Notes under the pieces: model-generated
What the model was told of the DNA's origin: nothing
Databases searched by the model: none
The model's input: only the letters and a program-made list of their open reading frames with translations
Source: Gammaproteobacteria bacterium
GTDB taxonomy: Bacteria > Pseudomonadota > Gammaproteobacteria > Pseudomonadales > JAUIET01
Assembly (NCBI GenBank): GCA_030429735.1
Contig: JAUIET010000001.1
Span: 743,696-807,695 of the forward strand
Direction: 5' to 3'
Length of the DNA: 64,000 nt
Made by a program: the position numbers and the translations under genes
In this document: piece by piece, positions 28,963 to 40,964 of the stretch
Numbering within the stretch: the stretch's first letter is position 1
Layout of the letters: the number at the start of each line of letters is the position of its first letter

Positions 28963-29841
28963 CTAGTCGTAAAAACTGGCCCGCCCTTCGGGCTGCTGTT
29001 TAAAGCGCTTGTATTCCCACTGATAATGCGGCCTATGCAGCTTGGCGGCAGCCTCTATAGTTTTGTTCATTCCGGCAACCGACGTTTCCAGGTCTTCTGA
29101 GTAAATGGCGGGGTCTGGCTCGGTAAACATCAGGGTAAAGCCTTTGTCGTTAGGTAGTGCGTACGCATTGACGATGCGCGCCCCTGTTTTTTTGGCCAGA
29201 TTACTCATCAGTGTCATGCTGAAGGCTGGAATTCCAAAAAAGGGGGCAAATACACCGCTTTCGTCAGCTGGCACCTGGTCGGGAAGAATGCCCACCATTT
29301 GACCGGCACGCAGCGTTTTGAGCAATTGGATAACACCGCTGCGGTCAGCTGGCACCAGTTTGGCCCCCGTTCTTTGCCGGGCATTCAGGATAAACTGGTT
29401 CATGGTATCGCTGCGCGGTGGTGAGTACATGGACTTGACCGTGTCGCAGCATTCCGTCAAATACAAACCCACAACTTCCCAGTTGCCCAGGTGAGGCGCA
29501 AGAATAATAGTACCTTTGCCTGCCGCAACTGCAGCATCCACCAGGTCGCGACCGTGCACCTCAGTCACCAGCGATAGCGCGTTTTTGCCGCTCCAGACAT
29601 GGGGTATGTCCATCACTGTACTGCCAAGCGCCTGGAAACGCTGGCGCAGCAGCGTCAGCCGTTGTTCGTCGCTCATCTCCGGGAAACACAGGGCAATATT
29701 TACCTTGGCCACCCGATGATTGCGGTTTGGAAACACACACATCAAGCGGCCCAGCAAGCGGCCCAGCAGTCGTGACCCTCTCAGCGGCAATAGCGACAAC
29801 AGCCGAAATACGGCATTGGCAAATGTGACTTTGACCGACAT
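28963..29841 (-). CDS. Lipid A biosynthesis acyltransferase (LpxL/HtrB family)
   Basis: 292 residues. The catalytic HxxxxE motif is seen in APHLGNWEVVG near 116, and ILPDQVPADESGVFAPFFG near 190 is typical of the family. An N-terminal hydrophobic segment anchors it to the inner membrane, where it adds a secondary acyl chain to lipid A. Whether it is LpxL, LpxM or LpxP-like cannot be told. It is divergent from glyQ. A homologue occupies the same place in Pseudomonas. Confidence 0.92.
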   Translation of the reverse strand: MSVKVTFANAVFRLLSLLPLRGSRLLGRLLGRLMCVFPNRNHRVAKVNIALCFPEMSDEQRLTLLRQRFQALGSTVMDIPHVWSGKNALSLVTEVHGRDLVDAAVAAGKGTIILAPHLGNWEVVGLYLTECCDTVKSMYSPPRSDTMNQFILNARQRTGAKLVPADRSGVIQLLKTLRAGQMVGILPDQVPADESGVFAPFFGIPAFSMTLMSNLAKKTGARIVNAYALPNDKGFTLMFTEPDPAIYSEDLETSVAGMNKTIEAAAKLHRPHYQWEYKRFKQQPEGRASFYD

Positions 29842-29876
29842 TGCGACCTTGGTAAGGGTGAATCAGGCATTCATTG

Positions 29877-29882
29877 TATAAT
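29877..29882 (+). promoter_or_regulatory. Candidate -10 element upstream of glyQ
   Basis: A perfect TATAAT lies about 75 bp before the glyQ start in the gap between lpxL-like gene and glyQ. No convincing -35 at 16-18 bp is visible, so this is a weak call. Confidence 0.35.
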
Positions 29883-29957
29883 GCCGCGCTGTAAATTTTG
29901 GCCTGACCTTCGCGCACAAATAACGAAGCACGGCATGGACACTATCGGGACATCACT

Positions 29958-30914
29958 TTGACCACGTCAGCGGCTATTTCCTCTAAACTGCCGGCCACCT
30001 TTCAAGATCTCATATTCGCTCTGCAACAGTTTTGGGCCGCCAAAGGCTGCGTTGTGATGCAACCTTTGGATATGGAAGTGGGCGCCGGTACGTTTCACCC
30101 TGCGACTTTTTTGAAAGCAGTTGGCCCCGAGGCCTGGAATGCCGCCTATTTGCAAGGCTCAAGGCGGCCAACCGACGGCCGCTACGGCGAAAACCCGAAT
30201 CGTTTGCAGCATTACTTTCAGTTTCAAGTGGTCATGAAACCGAACCCTGACAACTTTCAGGAGTTGTACCTGGAGTCTCTCACCAGCCTGGGGGTAGACC
30301 CACTGGTGCATGACATCCGTTTTGTAGAAGACAATTGGGAATCACCCACTCTGGGCGCCTGGGGTCTGGGCTGGGAGGTGTGGCTGAATGGCATGGAAAT
30401 ATCCCAATTCACGTACTTTCAGCAGGCTGGTGGACTGGAGTGTTATCCGGTCACCGGGGAGATCACCTACGGCCTGGAGCGAATCGCCATGTATCTGCAA
30501 GGCGTAGACAGCGTCTATGACCTGAAGTGGGCTGACAGCGCCAATGGCATGGTGAGCTACGGCGATGTGTACCATCAAAACGAAGTGGAGCAATCCACCT
30601 ACAATTTTGACCACGCCAATGTGCCTTTCCTGTTTTCGGCATTTGATACGTACGAAGCAGACTGCCAGGCGTTGGTGGATGCCCGGTTGCCTTTGCCGGC
30701 CTACGAGCTGGTACTAAAAGCGTCGCACACCTTCAACTTGCTGGATGCCCGCCACGCCATCTCGGTGACCGAGCGTCAGCGGTTTATTCTCCGTGTGCGA
30801 ACCATGGCCAGAGCAGTGGCTCATGAATACTACCGTTCTCGCGAAGCGCTAGGCTTTCCTTTGGCAGAGCAATCCTTACGCGATGAAGTTCTGGCAGCGG
30901 GGGCGGCTAAATGA
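29958..30914 (+). CDS. glyQ: Glycyl-tRNA synthetase alpha subunit
   Basis: 318 residues, the catalytic subunit of the alpha2beta2 bacterial enzyme. Family sequence is very strong: [22 protein letters not shown], the class II segment [18 protein letters not shown] (motif 2 type) and [22 protein letters not shown] (motif 3 type). It starts with TTG at 29958, with GGGAC upstream. Its stop overlaps the glyS start by 4 bp. Confidence 0.98.
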   Translation: MTTSAAISSKLPATFQDLIFALQQFWAAKGCVVMQPLDMEVGAGTFHPATFLKAVGPEAWNAAYLQGSRRPTDGRYGENPNRLQHYFQFQVVMKPNPDNFQELYLESLTSLGVDPLVHDIRFVEDNWESPTLGAWGLGWEVWLNGMEISQFTYFQQAGGLECYPVTGEITYGLERIAMYLQGVDSVYDLKWADSANGMVSYGDVYHQNEVEQSTYNFDHANVPFLFSAFDTYEADCQALVDARLPLPAYELVLKASHTFNLLDARHAISVTERQRFILRVRTMARAVAHEYYRSREALGFPLAEQSLRDEVLAAGAAK

Positions 30915-33007
30915 AGCCTTTATTGCTGGAAATAGGGACTGAAGAACTGCCACCAACCGCCTTATTGGCATTAACAACAGCGTTCGCCGAAGGCGTCATC
31001 AACGGTTTAAGCGCAGCGGGCCTGCGCGGTGAAAACGGTAATAGCCTTGCTTATCAGCAGTTTGCAACTCCGCGCCGCATGGCACTGCTAATAGACGGGG
31101 TTGCTGACACGGCACCGGATCAGCATATTGAAAAGCTCGGCCCCAACATCAAAGCCGCGTTTGATGGCGACGGTCATGCCACCAAAGCAGCCCTAGGCTT
31201 TGCCAGCGGTTGCGGTGTCAGTGTTGATCAGCTGCAGCGTAAAGACACGCCTAAAGGTGAGCGGCTGATGTTTATCAGTCGTGAACCGGGTTTACCGCTG
31301 GCGGAGTTGTTACAGCAGGTATTAAGTGATGTATTGGCGAAGCTGCCTATTCCAAAGCGCATGCGCTGGGCTGCGCGCCGCGATGAGTTTATTCGCCCGC
31401 TAAAATGGCTGCTTGCCTTGCACGGTGAGCAGGTGTTACCTATCCAGGCATTTGGGGTGCACGCTGACAATACAAGCCGAGGTCACCGCTTTATGAGTGG
31501 TGGTGATCAAACTCTGGTGATCGCCAATGCCCACGAGTACGAGCAGCGTCTGAAAGACGATGGCAAGGTCATCGCCAACTACGACGCACGAAAACAGTTG
31601 ATCGTTGCGCAACTCGATGCACTTGGCAAAACACTGGCCGGCGAGGTGGTTGTAGACGCCGCATTGCTGGATGAAGTGTGCAGCCTGGTGGAATGGCCAC
31701 ACTGTTTGGCGGGCAAGTTTGACACCGGGTTTCTGGCCCTTCCTGATGAAGCCCTGGTATCGTCGATGCAATCTCATCAGAAATATTTTCATGTACTGGA
31801 TGCATCCGGTGCACTGATGCCGCACTTTATAACTGTTAGCAATATTGACAGCAAAGACCCGCCGCAAGTAGTCAATGGCAATGAGCGGGTTATTCGCCCG
31901 CGCCTTGCCGACGCTCAATTCTTTTACGCCAACGACAGCAAGCTGGGTTTGCAGGCAATGGCAGAGCGCCTGCGCAGTATCGTTTTTCAGGATAAGCTTG
32001 GCAGCATTGCCGATAAAGCGGCTCGCGTTGGCAATCTTGCGCAATACATAGGCGACCAGGCCAGCCAGGACTTTAGCTCATCCGATGCCTTTGCCGCGCG
32101 TGCTGCGCATTTATGCAAGGCAGACCTGGTCTCCGATATGGTCGGCGAGTTCGCTGATTTGCAAGGCACTATGGGTCGATACTACGCCGTCAACGAAGGC
32201 GAACCTGCCGATGTGGCCAGCGCGATCGAAGAGCACTACCTGCCGCGCCATGCCGGCGACCGCTTACCAACCACCGATACCGGCGCGCGCCTTAGCTTGG
32301 CTGACAGGTTGGATACTCTGGTAGGAATTTTTGGAATCGGGCAGGCACCCACCGGGTCCAAGGACCCGTTTGCTTTGCGCAGAGCCTCGCTGGGTTTACT
32401 GAGAGTGTTGCTTGAGAAAAACATCGACCTGGCCTTGCGACCGGTCATTGAATTTGCCATAGCGCAACACACAAACCTGAGCGAGCCAGATCTTGATGAC
32501 AAAGTTCTCGACTACGTGCTTGATCGCCTGCGTGGCTGGTACGCCGATCAACATATTGCGACCGAGATTGTCCAATCTGTGCTAAACACCGGGTCTGACA
32601 ATCCGCTCGATATCGATCAACGCATGCACGCGGTGAGCGCATTTTCCAATATGGAACAAGCAGACACGTTGGCGGCTGCCAATAAACGCGTTAAAAACCT
32701 GTTGGCCAAGCAAGGTGGGGGCTTATCATCAACGGTAGACACAAGCCTGTTGATAGAGCCCGCAGAACAGGCGCTGGCCGAGCAGCTGACCGCTATGAAG
32801 GCAACAACCGCTCCGTTACTGAATGAGCGACGCTATGCCGAGGCCTTGCAAACGCTGGCCGGCCTGAAAGAGCCGGTAGATGCGTTTTTTGATAATGTGA
32901 TGGTCATGGACGAGGACCTTGCGCTGCGCAACAACCGGCTGGCGTTGTTGCAACAATTGGGCGATGTGTTCGGCCAAATTGCGGATATCTCGCAACTCGC
33001 TCAGTGA
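30911..33007 (+). CDS. glyS: Glycyl-tRNA synthetase beta subunit
   Basis: 698 residues, normal length. The N-terminal signature [15 protein letters not shown], the tRNA body region and the C-terminal anticodon-binding domain ([22 protein letters not shown]) are intact. It pairs with GlyQ to charge tRNA-Gly. ATGA overlap with glyQ; the stop overlaps the GTG of the GmhB-PlsC fusion gene, so three genes form one unit. Confidence 0.98.
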   Translation: MKPLLLEIGTEELPPTALLALTTAFAEGVINGLSAAGLRGENGNSLAYQQFATPRRMALLIDGVADTAPDQHIEKLGPNIKAAFDGDGHATKAALGFASGCGVSVDQLQRKDTPKGERLMFISREPGLPLAELLQQVLSDVLAKLPIPKRMRWAARRDEFIRPLKWLLALHGEQVLPIQAFGVHADNTSRGHRFMSGGDQTLVIANAHEYEQRLKDDGKVIANYDARKQLIVAQLDALGKTLAGEVVVDAALLDEVCSLVEWPHCLAGKFDTGFLALPDEALVSSMQSHQKYFHVLDASGALMPHFITVSNIDSKDPPQVVNGNERVIRPRLADAQFFYANDSKLGLQAMAERLRSIVFQDKLGSIADKAARVGNLAQYIGDQASQDFSSSDAFAARAAHLCKADLVSDMVGEFADLQGTMGRYYAVNEGEPADVASAIEEHYLPRHAGDRLPTTDTGARLSLADRLDTLVGIFGIGQAPTGSKDPFALRRASLGLLRVLLEKNIDLALRPVIEFAIAQHTNLSEPDLDDKVLDYVLDRLRGWYADQHIATEIVQSVLNTGSDNPLDIDQRMHAVSAFSNMEQADTLAAANKRVKNLLAKQGGGLSSTVDTSLLIEPAEQALAEQLTAMKATTAPLLNERRYAEALQTLAGLKEPVDAFFDNVMVMDEDLALRNNRLALLQQLGDVFGQIADISQLAQ

Positions 33008-34359
33008 GCCCCGGCATGACATCCAACGAATCTCAGGTGGTCATCCTCGACCGTGATGGTGTCATCAACATTGACTCCAGTGACTATATCCGCAGCAGTG
33101 AGCAGTGGCGGCCCATTGACGGTAGCATCGAGGCGATTGCGCGTTTAAGTAAAGCCGGCTTTCGGGTGTTTGTGGTCACCAACCAGTCTGGCTTGGCGCG
33201 TGGCTACTTCGACAGTACCGCGCTGCAAGCGATGCACGACAAAATGAGCAAGCTGGTGCATAAAGCCGGCGGCCGAATAGAGAAGATATTTCATTGTCCG
33301 CACGGCCCGGATGACGGCTGCAATTGCCGAAAGCCTGCTACCGGTATGCTTGAGCAACTTGAACACTATCTTGGTCAACCGGTGACCAACGCCTGGCTGG
33401 TGGGCGATTCACTCAAAGACATGCAACTGGCCCACGCCAAGCACTGCAAGGCCGTGCTGGTGCGCACCGGCAACGGCCATGAGACAGAGCAACAATTAGC
33501 CCTGCCAGGCGCGCATACTGATCAAAACACAAGCATATTTGATAACTTGCAAGCTGCCTGCGAATTTATCATTAAGCAGCAAAAACCGGTAAAAAAGACC
33601 AATTTAAGCGCTAAAAACACGCATTTTGGTGTGTTTTCGCGTTTTTTGCTCGGTGTTCGCGCCGTGCTGTTTTATCTATTAATCATTATTGCGCTGTTAC
33701 CGGTGTCATTGATTCTAACCCCCCTGGGGGTGTTGTTTTCGTTTACGACACGCTACCAAATGATCACCAGCTGGAACCGCTGTGCGCTGTGGTGTCTTAA
33801 GTTATGCTGCGGCATTAGCCACAGCGTGCATGGCGCTGAGAACATCCCCGAGCAGCCTTTTGTGGTCATGGCAAAGCACCAAAGCGCGTGGGAAACTATT
33901 TATCTGCAGACCCTGTTCACACCCTTATCCACTATCTTGAAGCGGGAATTGCTGTTAATTCCGTTTTTTGGCTGGGGGCTTGCGATGTTAAAACCGATCG
34001 CGATCAAACGAAGCTCCCCCAAAGGCTCGATCCGGCAGGTGCAAACCCAGGGCTTAGCGCGCTTAAAAGATGGCATTGCCGTGCTGGTGTTTCCGGAAGG
34101 TACGCGCACCCACTTCGGTCAGGTTGGACGTTACGCACGAGGGGGCGCTCACCTGGCGATAGATGCAAATGTGCCTATTCTGCCTTTGGCCCACAACGCG
34201 GGGAAGTACTGGCCTAAAAAGGGCTTTCTGAAATACCCCGGTAACATTCGCGTAGAAATAGGCGAACCAATACTGTGCGAGGGCCGCACGGCGGCTGAAC
34301 TAACAGACCTGTGCCAGGAATGGATAGAAAGCACAATTGCGGGCATGCCAGACGAGTAG
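33004..34359 (+). CDS. Fusion protein: GmhB-type heptose bisphosphatase + PlsC-type acyltransferase
   Basis: One reading frame of 451 residues joins two enzymes. Residues about 10-185 are a HAD phosphatase like GmhB (VVILDRDGVINID, VVTNQSGLARGYF, zinc loop CPHGPDDGCNCRKP, VGDSLKDMQLA), which acts on heptose 1,7-bisphosphate for LPS core. Residues about 205-451 are a PlsC-like 1-acylglycerol-3-phosphate acyltransferase: membrane helix near 215-240, HQSAWE (HxxxxE) and VFPEGTRTHFG. In Pseudomonas these are two neighbouring genes in the same order after glyS. The linker is Lys/Gln-rich. No stop or obvious internal ribosome site separates them, though in-frame GTG codons exist near 33630. Confidence 0.9.
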   Translation: MSPGMTSNESQVVILDRDGVINIDSSDYIRSSEQWRPIDGSIEAIARLSKAGFRVFVVTNQSGLARGYFDSTALQAMHDKMSKLVHKAGGRIEKIFHCPHGPDDGCNCRKPATGMLEQLEHYLGQPVTNAWLVGDSLKDMQLAHAKHCKAVLVRTGNGHETEQQLALPGAHTDQNTSIFDNLQAACEFIIKQQKPVKKTNLSAKNTHFGVFSRFLLGVRAVLFYLLIIIALLPVSLILTPLGVLFSFTTRYQMITSWNRCALWCLKLCCGISHSVHGAENIPEQPFVVMAKHQSAWETIYLQTLFTPLSTILKRELLLIPFFGWGLAMLKPIAIKRSSPKGSIRQVQTQGLARLKDGIAVLVFPEGTRTHFGQVGRYARGGAHLAIDANVPILPLAHNAGKYWPKKGFLKYPGNIRVEIGEPILCEGRTAAELTDLCQEWIESTIAGMPDE

Positions 34360-34367
34360 CAGACTGC

Positions 34368-35999
34368 TCACAACGGTTTACTGTTGACCGACAGCGCTAT
34401 TTCCGCTTTGACGTTTTCGTACACCTCATTTGCATGGCGCTTGGCGTCGTCATAGCGTTCTTTTGAAACTGCCTGCAGTTGTTTTGTGCAGGCATAATCG
34501 GGTGTTTGCGCGTTAGCGCCCTGCTCATTGCTGGCAATCAACCAGGCACTGGCCACTTCCCGTGCGGCTGCCCACTCTTTGGTTGCAGTGCCGCTGACAC
34601 AATTACGATAATGCGCGGCACTTCCTTGCGAGTAAATCTTGAACTTTGCCAGCTCTGCTGCCGAACAGGCCCTGTGCATGATTTTTTCGTTTCGGGTTCG
34701 CACTTCTGCCAAGGCTGCCTCACGCAAACCGTGGCGACCCTTGGCATCAAAAAACACACCACCGCCGGCTTTTGCGATGGCTCTCAGTTGCTTGACCTCG
34801 TCATTTGCGACGTCGAAGCCGATCACATTCACTGACACATCCGCTCCGGCCTCCTTGAGTAAGCGGGCTTGTTCTACCGGGTTGCCGTCACACGTTTCCA
34901 GGCCATCAGAGATCACGGTAACGCGCACCGGGCGTTCCGGGTCTGCCAATACACGTTCTCGCAGCGCGCTAAGTGATGACGCAATCGGAGTCCAGCCGGT
35001 TGGTTTAAGTTGTTCAACCACCTGGATAATGTCGCTCGGTGTACTGCCAACCGCTGCCAACAATTCCCCGGGCACGCACGAAGATGATTTACCCGAGTCT
35101 GTGTTGTTGCCAAGATGGCCATACACCATCAAACCAAGTGACGCAGTAGGGGCTGCGTATTGCAGAACCTCGCCCAGCATTTCGCGGGCAATATTGTATT
35201 TACTCATGCCCGCTACCCGCCCCGCCATGGACCCTGACATATCCAGTACGGTGATAGCGTCGAAGTTCTCTACGGGTGGCGCTGTGTGCACTTTTGCAGG
35301 TGCGCATTCTTTCAGGTCATGTAATTCCGGAAGCGGGCAATGGGCATATACCGCTTTTGTTTTTTGCATCACCTCATCTATTTTTGCATCACATGCTGAT
35401 ACGTTGGTTGATGTGATTCCCGGTGCAGCTCGTTGTGCAGACGGCGCTTGCGCAGTACCGTTTGATGCCGAAACGCTGAAAACTCCCGAGTCGTCGATGC
35501 TGTTAGCGGCGTCATTGGGCAATGCAATCGCAGCTTCGGCGGACAGCAGCTTCGCATACTCTTTGATGGGCGCCTGATTCGAGCCAAATTTGTTTAATGC
35601 ACCCCCAATCAATACAACGGCAAGTAAGCCGGCAAACAAAGCCAATATGATTTTCGCCGGTCCATCAAATGTCTTGTGCTGATTGTAGCCTGGTGGGTAG
35701 GCGAGGGCGCGAATGCCTACATAGATATTGAGTATCGGAACCAAACTTCCCAGAGCCCACCAACCACTGGCCACTTGATTCTGATATCGCTTCACCAGGG
35801 GGTAGAAAGAACCAAGGGTGGACGCAATGAACAAAGCCATTGAAATGCCGGCGACTAAGCCTGAGTCCAGTTTTACCAGAAATGGTATGGCAACCGCGAG
35901 TGCACCAAAAACACCCAGTCCCAGCATCCAGAAAAAATAGCGGCTGCGATTAAAACCGCCGTATTGTTGTGCGCTGGATAATGTTCGCTGTTTCGCCAT
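34368..35999 (-). CDS. Membrane protein with von Willebrand factor A domain
   Basis: 543 residues. Four or so membrane helices in the N-terminal 140 residues (DUF805-like, with GWWALGSLVPILNIYVGIRALAYPPGYN) are followed by a low-complexity linker and a VWA domain (about 245-425). The metal-ion site DMSGSMAG is present, with the later VISDGLETCDG. The C-terminal 110 residues hold several Cys and may be periplasmic or cytoplasmic. VWA domains bind partner proteins; the partner here is unknown. It lies between the GmhB-PlsC gene (convergent) and gyrB (same strand), where Pseudomonas has no such gene. Confidence 0.83.
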   Translation of the reverse strand: MAKQRTLSSAQQYGGFNRSRYFFWMLGLGVFGALAVAIPFLVKLDSGLVAGISMALFIASTLGSFYPLVKRYQNQVASGWWALGSLVPILNIYVGIRALAYPPGYNQHKTFDGPAKIILALFAGLLAVVLIGGALNKFGSNQAPIKEYAKLLSAEAAIALPNDAANSIDDSGVFSVSASNGTAQAPSAQRAAPGITSTNVSACDAKIDEVMQKTKAVYAHCPLPELHDLKECAPAKVHTAPPVENFDAITVLDMSGSMAGRVAGMSKYNIAREMLGEVLQYAAPTASLGLMVYGHLGNNTDSGKSSSCVPGELLAAVGSTPSDIIQVVEQLKPTGWTPIASSLSALRERVLADPERPVRVTVISDGLETCDGNPVEQARLLKEAGADVSVNVIGFDVANDEVKQLRAIAKAGGGVFFDAKGRHGLREAALAEVRTRNEKIMHRACSAAELAKFKIYSQGSAAHYRNCVSGTATKEWAAAREVASAWLIASNEQGANAQTPDYACTKQLQAVSKERYDDAKRHANEVYENVKAEIALSVNSKPL

Positions 36000-36201
36000 C
36001 GCTAAAGACCCGTTGCTTCGGTGTATAAAATTCGGGTTCTTCAGGGAATTTAAAGGGGAGAGTTAGTCACTCACCTAAGGCCTCGGCGTTTGAAGCCGTT
36101 GCATTATTTTTTCACCAGTTTACCTGCTCAGCGCCGACCACAAGTCGCCGCTGGTCTGCCAATGCGGTCAAGCAGACTAGCGGTTTATGTCAGTGGCCGT
36201 C

Positions 36202-38667
<2,466 letters not shown>

Positions 38668-38678
38668 TCACTCCAGCC

Positions 38679-39776
38679 TTATGGCTGGCATGAACTAATT
38701 TCCCCATGTTCCACGTGGAACATCTTGAGTTCCACCTCTGGCGACCAAATGTCCGCCAGTTCTCCAGGCTCTATACAGGTGATAAAACACTGTGCCTGCA
38801 ACACCTCTAGCTCGCGGCACAGGCGCTGCCGGTGATCTGCATCCAGCTCCGAGGGCAGATCATCGATTAGAAACAGGCAGCCTCGCCCGCCACTGCTCTT
38901 TAACATCTGAGCCTGCGCCAGCCTCAGTGCACACACCAAAATTTTTTCCTGGCCTCGAGAAAGCACCTCTGCGGCTGCCTTCCCGCCAATCCGAATGTTT
39001 AGATCGGCTCTGTGGGGTCCTAATCCGCTAAACCCCTGCTGTAAATCCTTAGCGTGGCTCTCTGTCAACGCCGCTAACAATGTTTGTTCTTCAGGCCAGC
39101 CCCTGCGATACTCCAGGGAAACCTCTTCGATGCCGCAAATACGCGCAACGATGGGTTGAAAAATCGCTTGATAGTCAGTCAGGTACTGCTTCCGGCAGGC
39201 ATCCACATTGGCGCCATGATCGGCCAACTCCCGGTCCCAGGCCGCGAGGCTGGACTGCTGTATTTTACCATGACGGAGCAGCGAATTACGGTGCTTTATG
39301 CACTTTTTCAAGGCCTGCCAATGCTCTAAAAAGCGATGTTCCACGTGGAACACACCCCAATCCAGGAATTGCCTGCGCAGCGCTGGGCCACCCTCTATAA
39401 GATCAAAAGAATCGGCGTTAAGTAGCTGAACTGGTAACAGCTCAGCCAGCTTTGCCAGGGAACGAATGTGTTCACCGTCAATTCGTATTTGCGCAGCCAT
39501 TGTTCGGCTGCGGCTCACACCAACCTTTCGTAAGCCCGCCGATTTTGTATCTTTAACGGCCGCGAACACAGTTGCACCATTCGCTGAGTCCTGGATTACC
39601 GAGCGCATCTGCCGGCTCCTAAAGCTCCGACCAAGACATAACATGTGCACCGCTTCCAGCACAGAGCTTTTGCCACTGCCGTTGGCGCCATGGAAAATGT
39701 TCACCTGGCCCAGTTCATCCAGCCGGGCCGAGCTGATATTACGTATCGACTGAATATCCAGCCGGTCGATGGTCAC
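38679..39776 (-). CDS. recF: DNA replication and repair protein RecF
   Basis: 365 residues, SMC-like ABC ATPase that helps load RecA at gaps. Walker A HGANGSGKSSVLEAV (near 30), signature LSRGQEKILVCAL (near 275) and Walker B CLFLIDDLPSELD (near 300) are present. It is unusual in carrying the peptide FHVEH twice (near residues 143 and 354), each encoded by a full parS site. It is between dnaN (41 bp upstream) and gyrB. Confidence 0.98.
   Translation of the reverse strand: MTIDRLDIQSIRNISSARLDELGQVNIFHGANGSGKSSVLEAVHMLCLGRSFRSRQMRSVIQDSANGATVFAAVKDTKSAGLRKVGVSRSRTMAAQIRIDGEHIRSLAKLAELLPVQLLNADSFDLIEGGPALRRQFLDWGVFHVEHRFLEHWQALKKCIKHRNSLLRHGKIQQSSLAAWDRELADHGANVDACRKQYLTDYQAIFQPIVARICGIEEVSLEYRRGWPEEQTLLAALTESHAKDLQQGFSGLGPHRADLNIRIGGKAAAEVLSRGQEKILVCALRLAQAQMLKSSGGRGCLFLIDDLPSELDADHRQRLCRELEVLQAQCFITCIEPGELADIWSPEVELKMFHVEHGEISSCQP
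38707..38722. promoter_or_regulatory. parS partition site 1 (inside recF, 3' end)
   Basis: Perfect 16-bp palindrome TGTTCCACGTGGAACA, extended by one A/T pair on each side. It matches the known Pseudomonas-type parS (GTTCCACGTGGAAC core). ParB, encoded 13 kb away across the origin, should bind here and spread. It encodes MFHVEH in the recF frame. Confidence 0.93.
39337..39352. promoter_or_regulatory. parS partition site 2 (inside recF, middle)
   Basis: A second perfect copy of TGTTCCACGTGGAACA, 630 bp from the first and also within recF, encoding VFHVEH. Two sites near the origin are consistent with the usual cluster of parS sites in the origin domain. Confidence 0.93.
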
Positions 39777-39817
39777 CTGTCAGGTCTGAAACGTAAGATG
39801 GCGGGCTTTATACCGTG

Positions 39818-40921
39818 CTAGAGACGCATCGGCATAACGACGTATTGCGAGTCAGAGGCCTCGGACTCTTCGATTAGCGCGCTGCTGTTTGAGTCAGACA
39901 GCGTGATTCGCACATTATCATCTTCAATAACGCCCAGCACATCCAGCAAGTAGTTGACATTAAAGCCAATTTCCAAGGCTTCGCCCTGATAATCCACGGC
40001 TACTATTTCTTCTGCCTCTTCCTGCTCTGGGTTGCTGGCCACTATTTGCAGGGTATCGCGCCCGAGCTCAAGGCGCACTCCCCGGTATTTCTCGTTTGAT
40101 AAAATAGCCGCTCGAGCAAACGCCTGGCGTAACGCATCGCGGTCTCCATGCAGTAATTGAGTCCCGCCTTTGGGAAGAACGCGCTGATAATCTGGAAACT
40201 TACCGTCAACCAGCTTGGATGTCATACGAAATTCGCTGGTTTCAGCACGCAAATGGTTACGGCCCAGGCTCAAACTGATCGTCGCCTCTGCTTCTTGCAG
40301 CAAACGCGATAGTTCGATCACGCCCTTGCGCGGCAAAATAATCTGCTTCTCTTCCGTGATACCGTCTACATCGCTGGCTTCACACAGCGCAAGCCGGTGT
40401 CCATCAGTGGCGACCAGCTTCAAACGACCGGGTGTTAACTCAAACAACATTCCGTTCAAGTAATACCGAACGTCCTGTTGAGCCATGGCAAACGAAGTAC
40501 GGTCAATCAGGCGCTTCAAACGCCCCTGCTGCACTGTAAATTCACTTTGCTCGTTATCTTCATCGACATTTGGAAAGTCATCAGCAGGCAGCGTCGCCAG
40601 GCTGAATTTACTGCGGCCGCTTTTAACAATCAGTTTTTGCTCATCCTGGCTAATTTCCACTGTCGAGCTGTCAGGCAGAGACTTGCAAATGTCTGTGAGC
40701 TTGCGCGCAGGGACAGTAATCGCGCCATTTTGACCTTCTTCCGCCAACTCCACACGACCCTGCAACTCTACTTCCAGATCCGTACCGGTAAGAGACAATT
40801 GCTTCCCGTCCAGGCGCAGCAACACGTTGGCCAAAATAGGGAGTGTTTGTCGGCGTTCCACCACGCCAACGACAACATTTAATGGCTTAAGCAGCGCGTC
40901 TCGCGTACACACGAATTTCAT
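39818..40921 (-). CDS. dnaN: DNA polymerase III beta subunit (sliding clamp)
   Basis: 367 residues, the three-domain beta clamp. The N-terminus MKFVCTRDALLKPLNVVVGVVERRQTLPILANVLL and the C-terminus SQYVVMPMRL are highly typical. It tethers the replicative polymerase. It lies 43 bp after dnaA and 41 bp before recF, probably in one transcript. Confidence 0.99.
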   Translation of the reverse strand: MKFVCTRDALLKPLNVVVGVVERRQTLPILANVLLRLDGKQLSLTGTDLEVELQGRVELAEEGQNGAITVPARKLTDICKSLPDSSTVEISQDEQKLIVKSGRSKFSLATLPADDFPNVDEDNEQSEFTVQQGRLKRLIDRTSFAMAQQDVRYYLNGMLFELTPGRLKLVATDGHRLALCEASDVDGITEEKQIILPRKGVIELSRLLQEAEATISLSLGRNHLRAETSEFRMTSKLVDGKFPDYQRVLPKGGTQLLHGDRDALRQAFARAAILSNEKYRGVRLELGRDTLQIVASNPEQEEAEEIVAVDYQGEALEIGFNVNYLLDVLGVIEDDNVRITLSDSNSSALIEESEASDSQYVVMPMRL

Positions 40922-40964
40922 GATCAGTTCCTGGTTGGTGTTATATCCGCAGTCGCTATTTTGC

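Noticed and set aside
34639..35577. 312-codon frame on the plus strand opposite the VWA gene
   Set aside because: Antisense to a gene with a clear VWA metal site; no recognisable domain or ribosome site.
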